NCBI GenBank assembly: GCA_964389025.1
Contig: CAYMCQ010000036.1
Coordinates: forward strand, 1 to 37,987
Direction of reading: 5' to 3'
Origin: CAYMCQ01 sp964389025
GTDB lineage: Bacteria > Verrucomicrobiota > Verrucomicrobiia > Limisphaerales > CAYMCQ01
DNA length: 37,987 bases
Part shown: positions 31,870 through 37,987 of the stretch, piece by piece
Position numbering within the stretch: position 1 is the first letter of the stretch
How the letters are laid out: each line of letters starts with the position of its first letter
Notes under the pieces: generated by a model
What the model saw: the letters and a program-made list of their open reading frames with translations, nothing else
Told to the model about the DNA's origin: nothing
Database searches by the model: none
Position numbers and translations under genes: made by a program

Positions 31870-32588
31870 TTGCAACAACCTCCAGATCCGTAATTGAAAA
31901 AATAAATTGCGACCGGAATCGAAACGTATCCAAGAAAAATCAGCAGCGATGACACTTTGGCAAAACAGTCAAGCGGCCCGGCGTAAGCGCCGTTCTTCAG
32001 GCCGAGTGATGAAAACATCGCGCTCACGCCGTGGCTCAAGTGCAGGCAAAGCAGCGCCATTCCCAAAATGTAAAACGCGCAGACCCACGGGTGTGAGAAA
32101 CCGACGACCATCATCGCGAAAACGTCGTGACGCAGTGAGCCGTCTTTCAATGGCTCATTCAGAGCTGCGAAGTTCACATGTTGCAAGTTGACCGCTTCGA
32201 CTTGAACCGTGAAGTGGAGCAAGTGATAAATCACGAACGCCGCGACGATGAGTCCGCTCATCAGCATCGTGCGTGAGGCATAACTTGAGCCTGTGTTTTT
32301 GTTTTGCTCGTAAGCGACTGGCCGGGCGCGTTTGTTTTCGGCGGAGACTTTTATCGCCGACCAGATATGAAGCAGGACGAGCGCGAGCAAACCGATCCGC
32401 GCAGGCCAGAGGAGTTCCATGTTCGATTGGAGGAAATGTCCGTAGCGGTTGATGGCCTCGGGGCCGAGAAATATCTGCAGGTTGCCGATCATGTGCAGCG
32501 CCACGAAAACGAACAGCAACATGCCGGTGACGGCCATGATGTATTTTTTCCCGAGCGATGAGGAAAAAATATTTTTAATCAGATTCAT
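31866..32588 (-). CDS. sdhC: succinate dehydrogenase cytochrome b subunit
   Basis: The 240-residue membrane subunit has five hydrophobic segments, as in the b558-type single-subunit anchors of Bacteroidetes and Gram-positive complex II. It contains LHMIGNLQIFLG, LLHIWSAIKV, YHLLHFTVQ and LHLSHGVSAMFSSLG, the His residues being candidate ligands of two b hemes. It anchors SdhAB and reduces or oxidises the menaquinone pool. A promoter-like pair lies about 40 bases upstream. The stop overlaps the sdhA GTG. Confidence 0.92.
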   Translation of the reverse strand: MNLIKNIFSSSLGKKYIMAVTGMLLFVFVALHMIGNLQIFLGPEAINRYGHFLQSNMELLWPARIGLLALVLLHIWSAIKVSAENKRARPVAYEQNKNTGSSYASRTMLMSGLIVAAFVIYHLLHFTVQVEAVNLQHVNFAALNEPLKDGSLRHDVFAMMVVGFSHPWVCAFYILGMALLCLHLSHGVSAMFSSLGLKNGAYAGPLDCFAKVSSLLIFLGYVSIPVAIYFFNYGSGGCCK

Positions 32589-32626
32589 TGAAGTTCAGCA
32601 CAATCAGGCACCGCAAACGTGAGGGA

Positions 32627-32655
32627 ATCTAATTGTCCCGCCGCGAAACCGTCAA
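32627..32655 (-). promoter_or_regulatory. candidate sigma-70-type promoter of sdhCAB
   Basis: On the minus strand, TTGACG (32655-32650) and TTAGAT (32632-32627) are separated by 17 bases. The expected start of transcription leaves a leader of about 30 bases before the sdhC ATG. The -10 match is modest. Confidence 0.4.
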
Positions 32656-32717
32656 CAAAACTTAAAAAGAATAAGCGGCGGCTTTGGTGCGGTTTATCTC
32701 GGCTTATTTTCCGGAGG

Positions 32718-32734
32718 GCGAAGCATCGCTTCGC
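32718..32734 (-). terminator. hairpin just after folC (weak terminator candidate)
   Basis: GCGAAGC and GCTTCGC flank a 3-base loop six bases past the folC stop. No U-run follows, so it may be a dispersed repeat or a processing site rather than an intrinsic terminator. Confidence 0.35.
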
Positions 32735-32739
32735 GAGCT

Positions 32740-34047
32740 TCATGCGGAGTGATGTTCCGCGCTCCATTCATTCAACTCGCGCTCGCTCGCGCCGGTTTCG
32801 CCGAGGCCGAGCAACTCCATCGCCTCGCCGACGAGATAAAGCGAGCCGGTGATGACGACAAACCTGTCCGAAGCTGTCCGTTGCAGCGCTTCGGCCAGTG
32901 TTGAGCACGCGGTGACTTCGACTGCCGGATTCGCTCGTCGGCAGGCCTCCGCCAATTCAGCAGGCGAGGCCGTGCGCTCGCTGCTGACGGGCACGGTGAA
33001 AATGCGCTTGGCCATCGGCGCGAGGATTTCACACACCTGCGGCCAGTCTTTGTCGCGAAGGATTCCGAGAACGAGCGTGGCCTCAGTCTGCGGGAAATTT
33101 TCCTGAAGGGCTCTCCGCAACGTCTCCGCGCTGGCGATGTTGCGCGCGCCATCGAGCAGAAGTTTTTGGCCGGCTGGTTTCTCAACCAACTGCAAACGTC
33201 CCGGCCAGTTCACTCGAGACAAGCCGCGCTGGATTTGTTCGTCGCCGACGGGGATTTGCTTCTGCAACACGGTGACAGTTTCAAGCGCGATGGCGGCGTT
33301 GAGTTGTTGATGTTGACCGGGCAAAGCCAGGGGGTGACGAGTGACGAGTGACAAGCGGCGAGTGACAACTGCGAGCGGCGCAGCGTTTGACTCGGCAACC
33401 TGCTTGATGACGCCAAGCGCTCCAGGTTTGGTTTCTCCGGTGATAATGGGAACGCGGGGTTTGATGATGCCCGCTTTTTCAGCGGCGATCTTTTCCAGCG
33501 TGTCGCCAAGCCATTGCTGGTGATCAAAGTGAATGTTCGTGATGACGCTGGCGAGCGGCGTGACGATGTTGGTGGCATCGAGCCGTCCGCCCAGGCCTGT
33601 TTCCCAAATCACCAAGTCGCATTTTTGCTCCGCAAAATAACGCAGCGCCATCACCGTGACGACTTCAAAGAACGTCGGGTGATGTTCGCGCGGGAATTTT
33701 TCGAGGAGCGGCTGAAGCTGTCGGACAATTCGGGCGACTTCCGATTGCAAAATCAACCGGCGATTGACTTGAATCCGTTCGCGGAACGAAACCAGATGCG
33801 GCGAGGTGAACAGGCCGACGCGCAAACCCGCCGCGCGGTAAATGCTTTCGAGCATCGCGCAGGTTGACCCTTTGCCGTTGGTGCCGGCGACGTGGATGAA
33901 GCGAAGTTTGCTTTGCGGATTGCCGGAAAGTTCAGCGAGCTTGAAAGTGTTCTCCAAGCCAAGCGTCGTGCCGAACCATTGAAGGCCGTGGAGAAACTCA
34001 ATCGCCTTGCGATAGGAGTCGTTGGATTGGGCGGCAGTCGTTCTCAA
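32740..34047 (-). CDS. folC: bifunctional folylpolyglutamate/dihydrofolate synthase
   Basis: FolC adds glutamates to folate and makes dihydrofolate from dihydropteroate. The ATP loop is HVAGTNGKGSTCAM. FTSPHLVSFRERI and the later WETGLGGRLDATN follow in the family order, with FDHQQWLGDTLEKIAAEKAGI the central signature. No ATG exists near the expected start (SYRKAIEFLHGLQWFGTTLGLENT). A TTG at 34047 with GAGGA nine bases upstream is my choice; another TTG at 34095 would add 16 residues. Both lie in a palindromic repeat at 34041-34132, which seems to have replaced the original start region. The gene is downstream of gapA on the same strand. Confidence 0.88.
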   Translation of the reverse strand: MRTTAAQSNDSYRKAIEFLHGLQWFGTTLGLENTFKLAELSGNPQSKLRFIHVAGTNGKGSTCAMLESIYRAAGLRVGLFTSPHLVSFRERIQVNRRLILQSEVARIVRQLQPLLEKFPREHHPTFFEVVTVMALRYFAEQKCDLVIWETGLGGRLDATNIVTPLASVITNIHFDHQQWLGDTLEKIAAEKAGIIKPRVPIITGETKPGALGVIKQVAESNAAPLAVVTRRLSLVTRHPLALPGQHQQLNAAIALETVTVLQKQIPVGDEQIQRGLSRVNWPGRLQLVEKPAGQKLLLDGARNIASAETLRRALQENFPQTEATLVLGILRDKDWPQVCEILAPMAKRIFTVPVSSERTASPAELAEACRRANPAVEVTACSTLAEALQRTASDRFVVITGSLYLVGEAMELLGLGETGASERELNEWSAEHHSA

Positions 34048-34132
34048 TCGTGATCGTCCTCGTTCTCGTCCCTCATCCTCGATTCGATGGGGCAATTTCG
34101 AGGACGATGACGAGAACGATTACGAGAACGAT
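34041..34132. repeat. imperfect inverted repeat between gapA and folC
   Basis: Arms at about 34041-34082 and 34098-34132, built from CGAGAACGATTACGAG-like units, fold on each other around a 15-base centre; the inner part TCCTCGA/TCGAGGA is perfect. It overlaps the folC start codon and may attenuate read-through from gapA. Confidence 0.65.
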
Positions 34133-34142
34133 ACTAAACGCG

Positions 34143-35192
34143 TCAGATGCCTTTTTTCAAAATGTATTTCAGCAAGTCCACGACGCGGTTGCTGTAACCC
34201 CATTCGTTGTCATACCAGCTCACGAGTTTGAAGAATCGTTTGTTCAACTCGATGCCCGAGCCGGAATCGAAGATCGAAGACGACGTGCAGTGGATGAAAT
34301 CGCTGCTCACCACCTCGTCGCTCGTGTATTCGAGGATGCCTTTGAGGTAAGTCTCGCTGGCCCTTTTCATGGCGGCGGAAATTTCTGCGTAGCTCGTGTC
34401 CTTGGTGGTCTTCACCGTGAGGTCCACGACGGAAACCGTCGGCGTCGGCACGCGGAACGCCATGCCGGTGAGTTTGCCTTTGACTTCGGGACAAACCAAG
34501 CCGACGGCCTTGGCCGCGCCGGTCGTCGAAGGGATGATGTTCAACGCGGCGGTGCGTCCGCCTTTCCAATCTTTTTTGCTCGGGCCGTCCACGGTTTTTT
34601 GCGTGGCGGTGTAGCTGTGAACCGTGGTCATCAAACCTTCTTCGATGCCAAAGCCTTCCTTGAGCAAAACGTGAACGAGCGGCGCGAGGCAATTCGTGGT
34701 GCAGCTCGCGTTTGAGATGATGTTGTGCCTGGCCGGGTCGTATTTGTTTTCGTTGACGCCCATGACGATGGTGAGGTCGTCGCCTTTGGCGGGCGCACTG
34801 ATGATGACTTTTTTCGCGCCGGCGGCGATATGGCCTTTGGCTTTTTCCGCGTCGGTGAAAAGTCCGGTGGACTCGATGACGATGTCCACGCCAAGCTGTT
34901 TCCACGGCAACTCAGCGGGAGATTTGGCGCTCACGACCAGAATTTCCTGTCCGTCCACGACCAGCACATCGTCCTCGGCCTTGTCGGGCGAAGATTTTTT
35001 GGAGGAGATGGTTTCCTTCGAGCGGCCTTGAGTGGAGTCGTATTTCAAGAGGTAGGCAAGGTTGTCCGCAGGCACGATGTCGCCGACGGCAACGACCTGG
35101 ACTTCTTTTCCGAGAAGACCTTGTTCTGCGATGGCGCGGAAAACCAATCGTCCGATGCGTCCGAATCCATTGATTGCAACTTTAGCTGGCAT
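34143..35192 (-). CDS. gapA: glyceraldehyde-3-phosphate dehydrogenase (type I)
   Basis: This glycolytic enzyme oxidises and phosphorylates glyceraldehyde 3-phosphate with NAD. The Rossmann motif INGFGRIGR is at residues 7-15. The catalytic Cys164 is in SNASCTTN and His192 in VHSYTATQ. The C-terminus WYDNEWGYSNR is intact. Asp38 in AVGDI fits NAD preference. The length of 349 residues is slightly above the usual ~335, mostly from a lysine/serine-rich insert at about residues 58-75. The upstream gap of about 105 bp carries the probable promoter, which I cannot define securely. Confidence 0.95.
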   Translation of the reverse strand: MPAKVAINGFGRIGRLVFRAIAEQGLLGKEVQVVAVGDIVPADNLAYLLKYDSTQGRSKETISSKKSSPDKAEDDVLVVDGQEILVVSAKSPAELPWKQLGVDIVIESTGLFTDAEKAKGHIAAGAKKVIISAPAKGDDLTIVMGVNENKYDPARHNIISNASCTTNCLAPLVHVLLKEGFGIEEGLMTTVHSYTATQKTVDGPSKKDWKGGRTAALNIIPSTTGAAKAVGLVCPEVKGKLTGMAFRVPTPTVSVVDLTVKTTKDTSYAEISAAMKRASETYLKGILEYTSDEVVSSDFIHCTSSSIFDSGSGIELNKRFFKLVSWYDNEWGYSNRVVDLLKYILKKGI

Positions 35193-35296
35193 AGTTTCGT
35201 GTTCTTTTGTTCAACAATTACAAAATTTTCAAGCGCGGCATGTTATCGGCGAAGCGTGAAGCGTCAACGAAGAATTCTTCTGCGCCGCGAGGCTTC

Positions 35297-36769
35297 TCAA
35301 CTCTCTCTGCCAGCCTCATGCACGCGGACGAAGCGGCGCAGCGTGATCAAACCGATCGGTGAGATTGCTGCGATCAATCCAATGACCAGCCACATGGTCC
35401 CCGAGTTGCGCTCACCAACTTCAGGACAATATTTCGCCAGCAGAACGCCCGAGACGCTGCCGACGAGCACCTTGGCGAGCAGAAACGGAACGTATGAAAG
35501 TGCGGAATAGGATGCTTCCTGTCCTTTCGGCGCAATCGCCGCCGCATATTCATAAACTCTGGGCGAATAAAACGCTTCGCCAACTGAAAGCAGCACGACG
35601 AAGATCGCGATCATGACGTAGTAAGGATGCACACTTCCTTCGAGTCCCAAATATCCGTGCGCAAGCCACTGGCCGAATTTTCCATCCGCCAACGGTTGGA
35701 ACCATGCCGTCGGCAACGCCATGACGAAGACCGAAGCTGCCGAAATGATTCCGCCGAGGATGACCATTCGATACGCTGCAAACCGTTGCGTAAGCGTGCC
35801 GATCAACGGAACGAGCACGATGATAAGCCAGCTATTGATGTTCCACAGAGTTCCCACCGGAGCGCCCTTGCCCAATTCCCGGATGCCGAACGTGGGAAAG
35901 ACGTAATACATCTGCATGAAGATCAATTTCAAAAACGCGATCAACATCAGGAACGCAAGCAGCCGGTAGAAACCTTGCTGGCGGACGAGACTCCCAAAAA
36001 GTCGGATAGTGTCAGTCCAGGTCTTGCGCGCCGTTTCGCCGACAGCGCCCCAGATGCTTCCAGTTCGTGGCTGGGTTTGCTTCGGAACTATTTTGATTCC
36101 CTCATCCGTCACTTCCACCCCGGGCCTCAAGAGCAACACGATCGGCACGAGCAACAACGCCAGACCCGCGCCAATAAGAAACAATGTCCGATAGGTGGAA
36201 ATGCCCGTATTGATGAGGGGCAACGTAAAGGTGCCGTGTTCTCCGAGCGATTTCCTGAGGTAATCGAAAAGATAGCCTGCGATGAGAAATCCGACGTTCA
36301 TCATCACGTAAAAAGTTGAAAAGGAAATGGACCGCTGCTTTGTGGTCGAATACGTCCGAACCGCCGCGACCAGCACCGGCGTGGTCAAAGCTTCGGCAAT
36401 GGCCAAAGGAAACAAGCCCCCAATGATCGCAACCGACTTGTTTGTTGATAGAGCCATTACCAGCCGGGCCAAAACGCCGATGACGACTCCTATGAAGAAC
36501 GTGCGCCGTAATCCAAGCGCGTCGGCAAGAGAGCCGACCAGCACCGTCATGATCGTCATTGTGAGGGACCATCCCAGGACAAGCCCCAGCGCTTCCTGAT
36601 CGCTGTAACCAAAATCCGAGGAGAGCCACAGCTTAAGCGTCAGATTTGTGATCGCGTAAGCGGCAACGGCGATGAACTTCAGCGCAAATGTTATCCAGAG
36701 TTCAGGCGACGCGCCCTTGAGGACGGTGAACTTGCTGAAGAAACCCGCGGCTTGATTTGTGTCAGCCAT
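35297..36769 (-). CDS. MFS transporter (possibly POT/peptide-like)
   Basis: The 490-residue permease has about 12 hydrophobic segments. It carries GSLADALGLRRTF in the loop 2-3 motif A position and RQQGFYRLLAFLMLI in the middle. The overall pattern (helix 1 FALKFIAVAAYA, long central loop with KIVPKQTQ) recalls oligopeptide (POT-like) or nitrate/peptide-type MFS members in Verrucomicrobia and Planctomycetes, but the POT signatures are not clear, so the substrate stays open. It lies between gapA and secG on the same strand, 34 bp after secG. Confidence 0.8.
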   Translation of the reverse strand: MADTNQAAGFFSKFTVLKGASPELWITFALKFIAVAAYAITNLTLKLWLSSDFGYSDQEALGLVLGWSLTMTIMTVLVGSLADALGLRRTFFIGVVIGVLARLVMALSTNKSVAIIGGLFPLAIAEALTTPVLVAAVRTYSTTKQRSISFSTFYVMMNVGFLIAGYLFDYLRKSLGEHGTFTLPLINTGISTYRTLFLIGAGLALLLVPIVLLLRPGVEVTDEGIKIVPKQTQPRTGSIWGAVGETARKTWTDTIRLFGSLVRQQGFYRLLAFLMLIAFLKLIFMQMYYVFPTFGIRELGKGAPVGTLWNINSWLIIVLVPLIGTLTQRFAAYRMVILGGIISAASVFVMALPTAWFQPLADGKFGQWLAHGYLGLEGSVHPYYVMIAIFVVLLSVGEAFYSPRVYEYAAAIAPKGQEASYSALSYVPFLLAKVLVGSVSGVLLAKYCPEVGERNSGTMWLVIGLIAAISPIGLITLRRFVRVHEAGRES

Positions 36770-36803
36770 GGGAGCGGGCGCTCGGCAACAATTTCATCGC
36801 TCG

Positions 36804-37238
36804 TTATTTCGGCGGAGCAGGAGTGTTGCCGGCGGCGTTGGTTGACAACAGCCCGGAAATTTTTTCCGCCAAAGCCGGGGTGCTCGTGTTCGCGGCGGGA
36901 ACGGTCGGTGCTGATGAAGGCGGCGCTGAGGGGGAGGCTGGCAGGGCGCTCTCAGTTGGCGGCGGCAGCGATGTCAACATCGAGCGTTTCGTGTGCGCGC
37001 GGCTTTGCATAATAGAGAGCGCGATTGCCAGCACGAAGAAAATCGTCGTGGCCCATTTCGTGACTTTCGTCAGCACATTGCCCGACCCTGCGCCGAACAG
37101 CGCGTCGGCCGTTCCGCCGCCGAACGCGATGCCCGCGCCCGCGTCTTTTTTGGGCAACTGAACCAGAACCAGCAGGATCAAAAACAAACAATCCAGCACC
37201 AGCAACGCCGTTAAAATCCAGATGAAAAAATTCGTCAT
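36804..37238 (-). CDS. secG: preprotein translocase subunit SecG
   Basis: SecG is the auxiliary SecYEG subunit. Two membrane helices (about residues 5-27 and 60-80) flank the conserved loop KKDAGAGIAFGGG and LFGAGSGN. The C-terminal ~60 residues are Pro/Ala/Ser-rich and low in complexity; such an extension is longer than in E. coli SecG (about 110 aa against 144 here). It follows tpiA by 11 bp, the classic tpiA-secG pairing. Confidence 0.9.
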   Translation of the reverse strand: MTNFFIWILTALLVLDCLFLILLVLVQLPKKDAGAGIAFGGGTADALFGAGSGNVLTKVTKWATTIFFVLAIALSIMQSRAHTKRSMLTSLPPPTESALPASPSAPPSSAPTVPAANTSTPALAEKISGLLSTNAAGNTPAPPK

Positions 37239-37249
37239 AATTCGTGAGG

Positions 37250-37987
37250 TTATATGGAATTTTTGATTATGTCAGCAAAACTTCTCGCCTCCAGACTCGC
37301 GCCGCCCACCAGCGCGCCGTCCACGTCCGGCTGGCTCATCAACTCGCGCGCGTTCGCGGCTTTCACGCTGCCGCCGTATTGAATCCGCACGCGCCGGGCA
37401 ACGGTTTCGTCGAACATCATCCCCAACAGCGTCCGAATGAACATATGCTCCTTTTGCGCCTGCGCCGCCGTCGCGTTTTTGCCCGTGCCGATCGCCCAGA
37501 CTGGCTCGTAGGCCATTATTGTTTCCGTCATCTGCTCTTTGGTCAACCCCGCAAGGCTGCCGCGAACTTGTTTCTCCAAAATAATTTCGGTCAGGCCGGA
37601 TTCGCGTTCGCCCAAAGTTTCGCCGACGCAAACAATCGGTTTCAGCGACGCCGCGTGCGCCGCCAAAGCTTTCTTGGAGACCAGATCGCTCGACTCGTTT
37701 TGATACTGACGCCGTTCCGAGTGGCCTACGATGACGTAGCGCACGGAAAATTCCTTCAACATGCCCGCCGCGATCTCGCCGGTGAACGCGCCGTAGCCAT
37801 GCTCGCTCATCGTCTGCGCGCCGAGACGGATGTTCTGCGAGTCGAGAATTTCTTTCGACACATCGGCCAGCGCGGTGAACGGCGGACAGACCACCACGTC
37901 CACTTCCTTCACGTTGCCGAGTTCGATCTTGAGGCCGCGCACCAAGTCCAGCGCCTCGGCGACGGTCTTGTTCATCTTCCAGTTGCC
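37250..37987 (-). CDS. tpiA: triosephosphate isomerase, 5' end cut by window edge
   Basis: This enzyme interconverts dihydroxyacetone phosphate and glyceraldehyde 3-phosphate. The frame continues upstream of the ATG at 37975 to the window edge, reading GNWKMNKT, so the catalytic Lys is present and only about seven N-terminal residues are outside the window. Catalytic His is in YVIVGHSERR and Glu in AYEPVWAIGTG. The phosphate-binding YGGSVKAAN and VDGALVGGASL loops are intact. It is co-transcribed with secG. Confidence 0.96.
   Translation of the reverse strand, partial: GNWKMNKTVAEALDLVRGLKIELGNVKEVDVVVCPPFTALADVSKEILDSQNIRLGAQTMSEHGYGAFTGEIAAGMLKEFSVRYVIVGHSERRQYQNESSDLVSKKALAAHAASLKPIVCVGETLGERESGLTEIILEKQVRGSLAGLTKEQMTETIMAYEPVWAIGTGKNATAAQAQKEHMFIRTLLGMMFDETVARRVRIQYGGSVKAANARELMSQPDVDGALVGGASLEARSFADIIKNSI

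Noticed and set aside
1..37987. tRNA, rRNA and known riboswitches
   Set aside because: I looked through the intergenic regions by eye and saw no cloverleaf or known RNA motif; a covariance-model search (tRNAscan-SE, Infernal) would be needed to exclude them.

Overview
The window is about 38 kb of GC-rich (by eye mid to high 50s %) bacterial chromosome. It most likely comes from a Verrucomicrobiota genome near the Pedosphaera/Limisphaera group (subdivision 3). Four features point there: two type II pseudopilin-like proteins with GFTLIELLVVIAIIAIL leaders and a C-terminal DGH motif, a truncated GloVer-repeat (TIGR03803-like) secreted protein, propeller proteins with a PQF-x-GP-x-RD entry motif, and many short palindromic repeats in and between genes. 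This assignment is an inference from gene families; no rRNA or tRNA gene was found to confirm it.

Layout. 1-560: wreckage of an ISNCY-like transposase and of a carbamate-kinase-like gene. 565-9162: a secreted PQQ-like propeller, a small membrane peptide, rluE (with an in-frame palindromic insertion), the nrfHA ammonia-forming nitrite reductase pair, an MFS transporter coupled to a 3-hydroxyisobutyrate-dehydrogenase-like enzyme, and a tandem pair of pseudopilins that share a conserved leader. 9259-12900: a membrane-anchored propeller, an SDR oxidoreductase and a divergent membrane-anchored alpha/beta hydrolase. 12900-13355: no gene, but two compact palindromic composite repeats. 13356-14877: a GloVer pseudogene cut by a 1000-bp IS630-family element with TA flanks. 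14867-23070: a polysaccharide cluster fragment (GT-C membrane glycosyltransferase, two GT4 glycosyltransferases, three methyltransferases including FkbM, and a divergent Wzx-like flippase). 23134-29057: a decayed type III restriction-modification island. 29162-37987: core metabolism on the minus strand (sdhCAB, folC, gapA, an MFS transporter, secG and the 5'-truncated tpiA).

The restriction island is the most unusual part. Res is frameshifted at a GC dinucleotide run. Mod is cut by an IS5-family end at a YTAR-type target before its SAM-binding motif. The IS remnant is itself fused in frame to the C-terminus of a surface protein. Between res and mod lies an intact BRO/DinD-like gene. It is preceded by three palindromes spaced exactly 51 bp centre to centre, and a fourth near-identical palindrome sits inside the BRO gene. 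Base changes in one arm are matched in the other arm, even where this alters the encoded amino acid, so the dyad symmetry rather than the peptide appears to be conserved.

Working together: nrfHA with sdhCAB fits flexible respiration. The gapA/tpiA/secG group is a housekeeping neighbourhood. The glycan cluster probably makes or modifies a surface polysaccharide. IS activity and palindromic repeats have reshaped at least seven gene ends in this window.
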